A stretch of DNA of 41,229 nucleotides from contig JAYMSP010000794.1 of NCBI GenBank assembly GCA_036897095.1, positions 1 to 41,229 of the forward strand. The letters are read 5' to 3'. The position numbers were made by a program, and so were the translations under genes. Below, in pieces: positions 22,248 to 33,800 of this stretch (its first letter is position 1; every line of letters starts with the position of its first letter). The notes under the pieces were generated by a model. It saw nothing but the letters and a program-made list of their open reading frames with translations. It did not search any database and was not told the DNA's origin. This stretch comes from Plantago elongata. Lineage: Eukaryota > Streptophyta > Magnoliopsida > Lamiales > Plantaginaceae.

Positions 22248-23631
22248 TTCTACTGAACTTTTAGTTGTTCTGAAAATATATGCCAGATCGGACCATCTAT
22301 ATTTATTATAATAGAACTTAAGTTTACGTGCTCTACTGGTTTGTTTTGTGCTGCTACTTTGAGGTATTACCGAGGGACTGAGGCTCCACGATCGGTTTTC
22401 CAACTGGGCACATGAAATATACTAGGAAAAATGTAATTGAGGGACCTGAATTATGTACAAGCACTTTTGCATTTCACTACAAGTCAACATAAATCCTTTT
22501 CTGAATGCCTGTTAATATTTGACCATCCTGAAATAGTATGATTACAATATTATCTTTCTTTATTAATTTTATTTTATAGTTTATTCATTTTATCTCATAT
22601 TTACGTATATATCTAATTGCTAATTCTCTCATTCTTTATTCATATTTGTTGGTGTTCACCCTACAAAAAGCATTAGGAATCGTTACCAGGGTAGAGGGAG
22701 TATGTTCCAAGTAGAGGAACCTTTTTTTTTTTTTTTTGAAATATTCTAACTATAGAGGATTAAATTATGGTTCATTGGGCCAAATTTTAAATACAATCAT
22801 GCAAGAAAAGTACCTAGTAATCTACATGGTTTGGCTTCATCCACCTGTATTATTTCTCAGTGTGTCCTATGTAACTTGTAAGTAGCATGTCTGAGTAGGT
22901 GAATAAATCATTTCACTAGATATGGTAATCTCTTTAACCAACACTCCCTTTTCCTGCTCGTTGGTTTCTATAATTCGTAGTGCTGAACATTTTGTATCTT
23001 ATTGGAAATGTTCGACGACCATGTCTTATCACAGAGTTGTGTCAGCACGAATTTTGTTCACATGCTTTAGTAAAGTGTACATGTAGTCTTTGTTTCAGTT
23101 TTATCAATTGTTGCACAGGATAAAATACGAAAATCTTGTATTATAGGATACGGGCTGGCGCTGACGCGCACACCCACACGAGATGCTTGCATTAACTACA
23201 AGTCTACAATCATTATTTTGAAAAGGATTTGATAATATGGAACTGGTTTGATGTAATTGGTCAGAACTCATTGTTGATGAATGCGGATTCAATAATGCAT
23301 TGGTTTGATGATCACCGAGTAGTTTTTTTTCTTAAAATTCTTGTCTAGCACTTGCATCACAATGATATTTTTTTAAAAACAATGTCGTAGTATATTTCAT
23401 TCATCGTATAAGATTAAATTGCACTATCACCTTGTGAATAAATATTTCTCCTTGTTCTTTTATACTATTTAGTTAGCCTAGTCTCTTGTGTTTACCAAGT
23501 GTGTTTTAATTTCATATAATCAAGGCTGTAGAGCCAATTTAGGAACAGAGTACTTGATACAAATATCGATGAAAAGCAACATGATTTTTTTTGATACATT
23601 GAGTTTTATGAAAGTCAAAACACTAAACAAT
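22248..23631. other. Spacer between the GLR gene and the GLR pseudogene
   Basis: About 1.4 kb of AT-rich sequence without a gene. A gagggagtat motif at about 22,693, typical of a Stowaway MITE terminus, and a poly-T tract at about 22,723-22,738 suggest small degraded insertions. Confidence 0.45.
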
Positions 23632-26600
23632 ATGGTAAGCTCTTGTTTTCTATTGCTTGAAAGTTTTCTGCTTCTCACTTTCTTGAATAGTACCTGCATG
23701 GAGTCAAGAAATGTTGCAGACTTGCAGGTGATCCGTGATCCAAACCATCCCGATCCATGGTTGGCCCAATGGGTATGGTTTTTTACATAATGCTCCGCAA
23801 GGCTCCATGTTAATCAGATTTTTATGCAGCACATCCAAATTACAAAATCAGTTTGGAGCTGCACACCAAGAACGCATAACACTTGCTTGATGCAAATTTG
23901 CAGATACTCTTCCTCATCTGTAAATTATATTATCAGTGGATAATCCTCACCTTTTCACTAACTGAAAGAATGTGTTGGCGGATAGTATTCCAATGCATAA
24001 TGACTCAGGGAAGATCTTGTAATTTATTTCTCTAGAGTTTCTGGTCTTTCCATTGATAAACCTTCTACAATCATCTGTGAAGTTGGGAAGGGGAATCCTT
24101 TGTCCTGATTGCTTGTTTCAAGGCAGTGAAATAATTGCTAGTTTCCTTTGAGAGAAGTGAAACTATATTTAATTATCATCACATATGTTCTGGAACATCT
24201 TATGGAAAATAATATACTGCATAAGTTCTCGAATCAACTTCTCAAACCATAAACTTCTGTATCTTTCATTTCTTTCGTAGAATTTATATATCATGCAGTA
24301 CTAGCAACTACCTTTTTTTTGTACAGCAATGGAAACACATATGGGGTTATAAGAACCCATATAAGTACAAAAAAGAAAAAACGAAGTTAGCTCGAGGCAA
24401 AACAGACATTAGCTGGAGGTAATTAATATCATGAGTCTAGTCACTTAAGAACCTTTGATGATCTTATTCCTGACAATTTTTATGGTGTCACAAAGATTCA
24501 TAAATCTGAATGTTTGTGGCAATTTGCATTTTCTCTGGTGGCATCTGCATTAATCTAGTTTCTATTACAGATTGCTTAATTTTTCAGCTTGCCTTAATAA
24601 AAATAATTTCTCCTTTGTGTTTGATAAATTTTGTATCAAAATATCATAAAGTTTTAGACTTAAGGTCATTGGAATTCTAGGACCAGGGGAAGAAATGGGT
24701 TTTATGTTTGTTGCAGAACTTGCCAAAAAAGTTGATGTGTCTGTTATCTCCTGCACAGCAAGAAGGTCGGCTATTTTCCTACGAAAATAACCAATACATT
24801 ATAACTTAGGTATTACTTAGGACATCACTGAATGTTGCAATTCAAGCACAGGTCTTGCAGCTATATATCAGGGGTTTGAATGGCATGAAGTAGTTGTGTT
24901 ATATGAAACAGAGATTATTGATTTATTTCTCATATCTGTATAAGGTACTCCAAGAGGTTGAAGTTGGGATATATTATATGCCTGCCATTTCCATACCACT
25001 TGCTGATCATAATCTGTTTAAATAAAGAACAAAAAAAGTAAGCGAGAAAAAATAGGAGAGTATTTTTGGTTGATGCAAGTCTCCTTCACATGGTTAGAGT
25101 GAAGAATATGCATGGATCATCTCTGATAGGCTATCCATTTTCATGGAATCAGTGGGCTTTGTTGCTCATCATTCCATGGAGGAGCCAAGGAGGTCCCGGC
25201 ATAGGCCTTTCACTCACCGCGGAAGAGCTTGATATTTTCAGAAAAGATGGAAAAAAAAGTGGTTCTTTAGGCGAGACCAGATGTGATGATGGAACTAAAT
25301 CATTATGGTATATGGGCATATGATGCTATAACTGCGCTTGCAATCACTGTAGAAAAGGTTGGACAAGCAAATACAACACCATTAAATGTAAACCAAACTG
25401 AACATGTTACTGGTGATAGAAGCTTGCAACTGTCAGAATTTGGTCCCAGTCTTCTTAACAAATCGACAACAAGATTTGTAGGCCTAAATAGAGATTTTAT
25501 GCTTGTTGATGGTGCATGGATCTGGGGAGAGAACTAGAGTATTTGGACACCTGATAAAGGTATAATCAGAAACTGAATTCAGTTGGTGAAAATACATAGT
25601 ATCAACAAACGAACTAAACCGTATCATATGGCTGCGTGATTCTGTGACTAGCTGAAGAGTTTGGCTATCTCGGATTTGGAAGTCTCAAAGTTCGAGTTCC
25701 CTTGAGAACCAATCCTATAACAAATCGAAGGATTGCATCTGGTTTTACTGTAGACATATCCTTTGCTACTCTGGATGTGTTCCCGATTCGTATTACCTAT
25801 GAATTTCAACTTTATAGTACGGCTGATGGTGATGACTTTCAACTTTTTAGTACAGCTGACGGCCACACGAGAGCTGACGGGAACAAAACACTACCTGAGT
25901 CACCTCAGGTGATTTAATGTGCAACTATTTTGTCTCTCTCTGCTTGAAGTGATTCAGAGAGTAACTAAAGTCCGTTTGATTTTGTTTACCTTTTTCATTG
26001 TGAAGCCAGAAACTTGATATGATCGTGGCAGATATTACAGTTATGTCTTCCAGAGTGAACGTTGCTGGTTTTTCACATCCATATACTGAATCAGGTACGG
26101 ACGCCGTCGGAGTAGCGAACATTACATGATTCTTTTTTTAATAAAATACCCCATTCATCAATTATTCATTTAATATACAGTCACTTTACTATTCAAGTCA
26201 CCTTTTAACCGTTTCAAAAAAAATAAAAATTAATTTAACATTATAATACTCATTTTTTTCTGAGTTTCCGTCACAATCTCAATTTTCCGTACTTTAAATA
26301 TGAAACAACTCTTCCAATGTATTCACTCTTCATACTTTACTATTTTATTCATACTTTCTCAAGTTCTCATAATATCTTCTATTTTCTTAACTTTCAAATA
26401 AATAAATAAAAATAGCTTCAAAATAGTCAAAAGACACATTGTATATTCAAGGCACAGTCTAAGTCCCCCTTCTTAAATCTTAATTACTCTCTCAATTCTT
26501 CATAGCTTAAGAATAAAACAAAATTGTGAAATCATCTCTCTGTCTTCATACTCTCACAAACAGAACTCACCAAATCAACATTTTATAGAAACCAACATTT

Positions 26601-28358
26601 TATAGATTACATCAAATGTGGGTTTCTTACTAATTGTCCAAGTGCAGAAAAAAGCTGGTCCATTGAAGTCTCTGTTTGATCGCAGCATAAAGAGATGAAA
26701 GTAGTGCAAGAATCCTCCCATGTGATTTGGATTTTCTTGATCTTTCAATTTAATCCCTTAATTTTCAATACCAACAAAGCTTTTAGTTCATTTTATTGTT
26801 GAATTCTGTAAATAGTTAGCCTAGATTTTAGGATTAAAGTTCTGTTTGTTGTTTGGTTGAATTTCAATGGTAATTTATGAGAACTTTCTATTATTCGAAG
26901 GTTTATGGGTTAATATTGAATTATATATAATTTTTAAGGGTATATTAGTAATTTTGGAGGAAAAATTCAATTGCTGCCCCTGCTCATTACTGTGTCCGTG
27001 CCTCTGCATTACTGTGTCCGTGCCTCTGAATCAGGAGTTGTTCTAGTTGCATGAAATAAAAACCCGTTTGACATGTGGACCTTTATAAAGCCATTGAGAT
27101 GGGACTTTTTGGTTGGCTATAACGAGGGATTTTATAAAGCCACTGAATCAGGGATAGTTCTCCGTGTTTTGGAAAAACGAGTGACCAGGAATGAAGCAAA
27201 CAGAGACACACATAATGAGAAACTTGCCATGGGCTATTGGTCTCCTATGACAGTCCTTGCTTTCCCCGAAAGTAAATTTCTAGATTTAACAGATTTTGCT
27301 AGCCTCTTAGTAGTATATGATATGCCGGCACTTCTTTTTACATAAAGATCTTACATGACTCATTTTCTGTCTGTTTGCAACTTTGACAGGTAACGTGGTT
27401 CCCAATAGTTGGTCTCTTTTGGTGTTATATTTTTGTTGTTCATGGCATTTATTCTAATGCAAAGCTACACAGCAAACTTATCAGCAATTTTGACAGTAGA
27501 CCAGCTGAAGTTTGCATTTTCAGACGATCACAATGTCAGCTGCCAAGTGGCTTCCTTCGTGTAACAGTTTTTAACAGAACAACTCAATATTAGTCCAGAA
27601 AGGGTCAGAAACTACAACTCTCTCGAAGAGTACCACCGTGCTATGACCATTGGAAGCAAACATGGAGGCATAGATGCCATATTTGATGAGATTCCTTACA
27701 TGAAGCTTTTCCTCAACAAATATGATTCTCAGTACAAAATGGTCGGACCGACATATAAACTGGAGGCTTTGGCTTTGTAAGTTTTATCAAACAGGATTTC
27801 CACATTTTCATGTCTTTCATTGAGTTTCAATGTGGCTATATATTTTGTTGTTCTTAGATACAAATTGATCGAGTTTAAGCTGTTAAGCTCCGCACATGAA
27901 CTCATCTTTGTTGATCAGGTGTTCCCTCTTAACTCGCCGTTTACCAAACTGTTCTCAAAGGCAATATTGAATGTTACTCAAGGTCCACGAATGACTGGTA
28001 TTGAGCAGAGGAATTTCGGCCCTGGATACTCATCCCAAGACCCACTTTCCTCACCGATCACGCAAGGGACCTCCAGCCTTACATTGTATCAGTTTGCAGG
28101 CCTCTTCCTGATAGTCGGATCTGCTACTATATTTGATTTACTTTGCTCTGAAACACCAATTGGGCAAAAAAATTCCAAAATCCTAAGCCACTTTCTCCAT
28201 GTTTGCTTTCATTTTAAGTCTTCAAAGTAGACAACAATGATGCAAGTGTAAATGGCACTGCAGTAGTTAATGGTGGTGGTGAGGTGATTCAAGAGTCCGT
28301 CGTGAATAATGTGATTGCTCTTAATATAGAAGAAGGGCTCAAACGAACTTGTCGTTGA
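23632..28358 (+). pseudogene. Glutamate receptor-like pseudogene (tandem paralogue)
   Basis: Fragments in the same order and orientation as the intact GLR upstream cover nearly the whole protein. They are an exon 1 remnant with a signal-like LLLESFLLLTFL and HPNYKISLELHTKNA (about 23,632-23,873); exon 2 pieces with VAELAKKVDVSVISCTARRS, LAAIYQGFEWHEVVVLYE and YGIWAYDAITALAITVE (24,660-25,910); exon 3 with MIVADITVMSSRV and HPYTESG (26,010-26,095), resuming after an insertion (27,026-27,270); exon 4 (about 27,391-27,780); exon 5 (about 27,920-28,230); and a frame-shifted hydrophilic tail to 28,358. Damage includes stops at 27,052-27,054 and 27,562-27,564, frameshifts near 27,430 and 27,765, a 33-bp duplication at 25,804-25,869, and a 930-bp insertion. 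It keeps QSYTANLSAILTVDQL at the gate, the usual family form. It cannot make a receptor, although transcription cannot be excluded. Confidence 0.9.
26096..27025. mobile_element. 930-bp Mutator-like insertion in pseudogene exon 3
   Basis: The pseudogene frame stops after HPYTESG and resumes as ESGVVLVA. Both sides carry the identical 10-mer CTGAATCAGG (26,086-26,095 and 27,026-27,035), a target duplication of 9-10 bp as made by Mutator-like elements. The ends are short inverted repeats, GTACGGACGCC at the left and, in reverse, GGCACGGACAC at the right. A 22-bp unit (starting cattactgtgtccgtg) is tandemly doubled at 26,985-27,028. The interior is AT-rich with no transposase, so the element is non-autonomous. 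Confidence 0.75.
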
Positions 28359-28712
28359 AGAAGTGTTGCAAGTGCTAGGATGTTGTGAACTTCAGGAAGA
28401 ATTTGCAAGTGATGAAACCTCTGCAGCACAAGAGTAAGAGGTAAAAGTTTGGTACAAGCACGCCATTCGTTCTAACTTACATTTGTAATCAATTGATTAA
28501 ACTTTTGTGAGTTGGATTTATCTTCCACTTCAATTCTTGAGTAGGATCTGTGAGTTTGTTATTGACCTCCGATGAATTCTTGATTTTGGGAGTTGTAGAG
28601 ATGCCTGTTCTATTAATCTTGAATCATACAAGGAGGATAAGTGGTAATAATTCATATATAGATGCAATATATTTGCAGCTAAAATTGTATGTGAATTGGT
28701 AGTGTTTTTTAC

Positions 28713-30200
28713 TTATACAGGATTGATGGTATAATAAGTCTGCAGGAAAGTTAGAATAACTAGGAGAATGGCCACTAGCAAGGCAGTGATAGTCCATGGA
28801 TTCTTAAGGTTGCTCTGAAATAGCTCTGCAATCCACGTTTTCGCTTTGCTGCTACAATGCTCTCCAACTTTATAGATTACTTCTTCGTAGATAACCTCGT
28901 TGCTGAGCCCAAACGTATCGATGCTTTTGAATAGTTCTACAACTTGTTCCCGAGAGGCAAACCTGTTTATTCTAAATATTCCCCTATCTTGCAACTCTTT
29001 AACATCTTCCGGGGTCTCAATCAATGATTTTATAAAGTTTGTGTACGACAACACAGCGAGATCAGACTTCGTATCTGGAGACATTTCGTAGGCAATCATG
29101 TTGGACAGAGTCACTTGTGTTTGATCAGAGACATGACGAACAGGAAGGCGAAGCTCACCATATATTTTGTAGGACTTGAATTCAATATCTGTCAGAGTGT
29201 GCGAACAGCTGGGACGAAGAATAATGCCCTTTGATTTCAGATCCGTGACTGATGGACACATGTGGGTGTAACTAGACCTCATTGCTAGGCGGTTTGATCT
29301 GTCGTTATCATCATCTCTCTTTTTATGCGAGGTCATGAATCTAGGACGTAGGAAACGGAAGCAAGAATTGATTGGCTGTTGGTGGTAGAGATGATCATCA
29401 GAGATCTGTTTCTCCGCTATGACTCTCCAACAAGCTTCGAGAAGGTGAAGAGGGGGGTTCGCATCTTCTTTGGGAATTACGGCCTGTTCTAGTTTGACTG
29501 ATAGCATCCAATGAAGGAAATCCTGAAGCAATTCTCTCCCTTCCTTCTTGTCATACTTTCTGCTGATTATCATCTTGAGGACAAAAAAGGGGATTTGATT
29601 CTCGAGCACCATTATGTCCCGGGCAGTAAACGATATAGCTGCAGCCACACCCAGGTGACCCTGCCAATTATTGCTTGCCTTGTGAGTGTTATTCTCCATG
29701 AAATTTACAATGAAACAAGCATCCAAAAGCATCATAAGGGCCAGATCCTGGTCCTGGAACTTACTGACCGCAGATGCATCTGCATAACAATCTCGGATAT
29801 CATCAATTTTGTGGAGGATCATGTTATACCATAAGCTCTTTTTCATTTCATTTTCTCCTGAGCACCAATGCAGGCAGAGGTACTTGAAGGCCTGTGCCTG
29901 GCTAAAGTTGGGTTGACCGTGGTGATAAGGCCCCAGTGAAACCATTATCGGGTCATAAACGGCTCTCTCCTGAGCAGTCTTCTTCTGCGCCCGTAATTGA
30001 GGAGACAGTTTGTGCATCCGAGGCCGATGATGTATTGACAAATCTTGCAGCTTTGTTGGATTGGATTGTTCCAGGAGTTTACAGAAGTTCTGGTGAGATA
30101 CGTTACGGACCTTTTCGAAGTATCCTTCCAGATCAACAACAACATCAGTGCTGTTACTGCTGCTCTTGTTGTTTGCAGACAAATTGGTGGTTGTCATCAT
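28713..30200 (-). CDS. DUF247 (UPF0481) family protein
   Basis: The 495-residue product belongs to the plant DUF247 family, whose biochemical role is mostly unknown; some grass members act as pollen-side self-incompatibility determinants. Hallmarks are all present: VYDPIMVSLGPYHHGQ (about 82-96), LLDACFIVNF (158-167), DIMVLENQIPFFVL (195-208), HLLEACWRVI, then ATDLK-like TDLKSKGIIL, LRLPVRHVSDQTQVTLSNMI and SYTNFIKSLIETPEDVKELQ. One C-terminal transmembrane helix (about 469-490, ITALLVAILLVILTFLQ) suggests membrane anchoring with the bulk outside the bilayer. The frame is open upstream to a GTG at 30,278, but ATG at 30,200 (tandem ATG ATG) is the first plausible plant start. Length is normal and there is no intron or lesion. 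A TATATAG on the minus strand near 30,392-30,400 could serve as TATA box. It is divergent to the NLR gene. Confidence 0.9.
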   Translation of the reverse strand: MMTTTNLSANNKSSSNSTDVVVDLEGYFEKVRNVSHQNFCKLLEQSNPTKLQDLSIHHRPRMHKLSPQLRAQKKTAQERAVYDPIMVSLGPYHHGQPNFSQAQAFKYLCLHWCSGENEMKKSLWYNMILHKIDDIRDCYADASAVSKFQDQDLALMMLLDACFIVNFMENNTHKASNNWQGHLGVAAAISFTARDIMVLENQIPFFVLKMIISRKYDKKEGRELLQDFLHWMLSVKLEQAVIPKEDANPPLHLLEACWRVIAEKQISDDHLYHQQPINSCFRFLRPRFMTSHKKRDDDNDRSNRLAMRSSYTHMCPSVTDLKSKGIILRPSCSHTLTDIEFKSYKIYGELRLPVRHVSDQTQVTLSNMIAYEMSPDTKSDLAVLSYTNFIKSLIETPEDVKELQDRGIFRINRFASREQVVELFKSIDTFGLSNEVIYEEVIYKVGEHCSSKAKTWIAELFQSNLKNPWTITALLVAILLVILTFLQTYYTINPV

Positions 30201-30805
30201 TAGAAACTCCCTAATGGATAATGGGAGATCAGATTTAGTATTTTTGTCAAGTGTTGACAGATATCTTCTGGATCTCACTCACTGCATTGCATGGTTAGTC
30301 TTTGACAATAAACTATGTTTTGGGATGGTAATCATAAAAGACTGAATAATAACAAAGTCATAAAATACAGATGATTGTAATGTTTCTGACTATATAATGT
30401 CATGATGATCTGTTTAAAGATAAAGATATTTAGTTACAGTAACACTGGATCATTCATTTTGAAGTTCGAAAGTGATGGTGACTCACAAAGGCTCGCACTC
30501 TCTTATTTATTGTTGTTGTTATCATGATTGAATTTTATCTGATGCATAAATGGCCAAACATTGTTGCAGGTTTTATTGCATATTTATGACTCGTGTATAA
30601 GTGGCATACTGGCGTTCACATATTTAAGTTGCCAGCTAGTGATATAAGACATTATTCAGATAATATTTCTCTAGCTACCATGTGCTTAACTCACTCATTC
30701 CGTCTCAATTTTAACTTTTCGTATTAACTTTTACAGGGACTAGGGAGGAAGTAATATAATTTTGTTAAATCTCCCTTTGTGTGCACTGTGCAAAAGTGCA
30801 GAACA
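30201..30805. promoter_or_regulatory. Shared upstream region of the divergent DUF247 and NLR genes
   Basis: About 600 bp separate the two start codons, so the promoters are adjacent or shared. The minus side has a TATATAG candidate at about 30,392-30,400. At about 30,691-30,755 a short element has Stowaway-like ends (actcattccgtctcaattt and agggactagggaggaagta) and sits immediately before the NLR leader. No TATA box was found for the NLR side. Confidence 0.45.
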
Positions 30806-33800
30806 ATGGATGCACTTGGTGAACTGCAGAACACCCTGAGGGAAGCTATCGGAAGGGAGATGTCACCTCGTCCAACATCATCATCCTCTGCACTGATGGA
30901 GATTATGGAGTTGGCAAAAGAAGTTGATCTGCTGATGGAAACAGTGAAGGAAGCATCTCGAATGATACAGTCAAAAATGAAACGACGAGGCAATAGAAAG
31001 AATCAAGTTCACGAAACAGCTCTAGGAGATCTGGAGAGGAACACGAGGAATATAGTTGATGATATTGGGAACATCATCCACACTTACCTAGTCCTAACGC
31101 AGAATAAGACCGGGTCTGGCATCAAGAGATTCACCACGTCTCCAAACCCGAAGCTTACTGGCCTAGGGAAAAAGGTCAAGTCCATAAGGGAAGATAAGTT
31201 GAAGTCTCTTGTGGAGGAAGCTAGGAACACGATCACTCAATATTCACTTAAAACTATTCAACCAACCAGAGACGCCGTAGAAAAGGTACTTTCGCACGCA
31301 AATCTTTTAGAGTCAATTTTGAAAATTACTCATGTATTTGTCAGGGGATGAGGGAGTATAAATTTTTATATGTTGTATCTAAATAAATAAGTTCCTCTTA
31401 AATTGGACAATTTAAGACGGACGACTTTCCATGATTGAAGACAAATTAACCAATTCAAATTAGCAACAATTATTAGGACTCATGTAGCAATTAGCATTTG
31501 TAAATATATGATGTTTGTAACTAAATATTTAATATTTATAATTATAGAAAAAATACTCAATTTGATCATCTATGTTTGATACTATGTCCATTTAGTCTTG
31601 CATGTTTTATACTACCACAACTAATCCTGTAAGTTGTTCCGGTCATAACTCCAGTGAGACGAATTAAAATTAGATCTAATTCATTTTAATTTAAAGAATC
31701 ATGAATTAGTACTAATTCACCATCCTAATTCACGAACTGTTTGCATATTTTCTCAAGCTAGCAACAATCCAATAAACTAATTATATGTTGCTAGCTTGAG
31801 AAAATATTTAAACACTAAAAATAACTAATGGATATACATACATACATATATATATATATATAAACTAATTATTTTATAATAACTTACCATATAATGTATA
31901 AATTAGTAATAATTTTTGGAGATATTTTGAGTTTTCCGTTATAATTTTTTTGATTTGTAAATTAGGGTGGTGAATTAGGAGGTGTAGTAGTAATTCACAA
32001 GTTCTTTTGAATTCGGATAAAGTAGACCTAATTTTAGTTGCCTCGTCGGATTTATAACTGGAGTATCAAAAGTGTAAAACTTACAACACTAAATGGGCAG
32101 ATTATCATCAAATGGAGTATTTTTTCCGTGGGAGCCCTTGTAACTATATATGTTTTGTTGATGTTAGTCTCTTCAAGTCTTCAAGATACAATATCTAAGT
32201 AACTCTCGAGTAGTATAAGTTAAAACCAGTCTAACAAACATCAATTGTGTTACGGGCATTAATGTTGTTCCTCAGATCTCAATTATACAAACCAAATGAA
32301 TTCCCACCGTAGGATCTCGGTCCGCTCTTCTATATTTTGATTCTAATCTTCAAGTTCTTGTTTTCCTTCTCATGTGGACAGGCTCGAAAAGATTTTGTGA
32401 TTGGTTTTGACGAAGTAACAGAGACTATAGTGAATTATCTTCTGGAAGAATATTCCAGACTTGATGTTATCCGCATCACCGGCATGCCTGGCGTGGGGAA
32501 GACAACACTGGCATCAAAAGTTTTTAACGATCCAACCATTCAACGCGAATTTCAGACACTCATTTGGATCGATGTCGCTCAACAGTTCAAAAAGGGTGAC
32601 ATGATAGCTACTATTTGGGAAAAGTTGTTGGAGAAAGATAGGCCTCATGATGAGCTTCCTGAGACACTAGCCGAAACAGTCTGGATATCGTTGGCCAAAG
32701 AAAAGTTCTTGATAGTGTTCGACAATGTTTTGTTAGCAGAGACATGGAAAGAAATACGGGGTGCCTTGCCAATGTTTAATAAAATGGGCAAAGTTTTGGT
32801 AACAAGTTCTGCCGTTTATTCCCAAGTTAGTAGCAGGCCGATCATCAGGTTGAAATGTATGGACGAACGTACAGGCTGGGAGCTTCTTCATTCACATGTT
32901 TATGCTGAAGTATTAGCAGAGAACTCTGGTCCCGAGTTGGAAAGGATTGGAAAGAACATCGTGATCAAGTGTGGTGGACTTCCACGTGCTATAATAGAAA
33001 TAGCCAAGATTCTCACTGGTAAAATATCATATGCAAAACAAAATAATACAGATCCACTTGAGATATGGCAACAGGTGGCTGGTAGTGTGAAGAGTTCCCT
33101 ATTTAGCCCTGGCAAGCCAAAAGTAATGGAAGATTCGATATCCAATTGTTACAATATTTTGCATCATGGACTGAGAGATTGCTTCCTGTATCTTGGAATG
33201 CTTCCTGGAGACACTGAGATCCCGGTGTGGAAATTGATTCAATTGTGGATTGCAGAAGGGTTGATAAAACCAGTTTATAATTTGCAATTGGAGCAAGTTG
33301 CCGGCTCCTATCTTCTTGAATTGGTCGAGAGGAACTTGGTAACGGTTAAGAGATGGGGTTTGAATTATGATCCTAAGATAATTGTTCTTCACAACATGGT
33401 GCGTGCATTCTGTGTAAATGAAGCTGCAATTCAGAGTAAAAGCATCTTTTATGAAATAAAAGGGAGAGAGGATGGAGGTTTTGAACCAACAAATCATGAA
33501 ATGGAGAGATGTCGTCGACTTTGTATCCATTCTTCTGTTTCCGAGTTCTTTTTGCAAAACCCAAACCTTCAGGATGTTAGCTCTTTCCTGTGTTTCACCA
33601 AAGATCCCATCACACTGGAGAAAAAGCATGTCCAATCTATCACTGATGCTTTTGGTATGTTGAGGGTCCTCGAAGCCAACTCCATCAATTTTCCCAAGTT
33701 TCCAGATAAGCTCACCCGCCTACTTCACCTAAGGTACATGGCATTATCAGGAAATACGATAAAAGTTCTTCCTAGGACCATATCTGTGTTCCTTAACTTA

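Noticed and set aside
24313..24375. Hairpin with arms ttttttgtac/gtacaaaaaa and atatggggtt/aacccatat
   Set aside because: It is real but low-complexity and within a dead intron; there is no support for function.
25691..25707. tRNA-like T-loop string (aagttcgagttccct)
   Set aside because: It lies in pseudogene coding sequence and no cloverleaf forms around it.
27820..28230. Separate gene at the pseudogene 3' end
   Set aside because: From about 27,920 it is simply exon 5 of the GLR pseudogene; the upstream part is its intron.
30201..30278. GTG-initiated 26-residue extension of the DUF247 protein
   Set aside because: There is no ATG in the extension; the tandem ATG at 30,200 is the first usable start.
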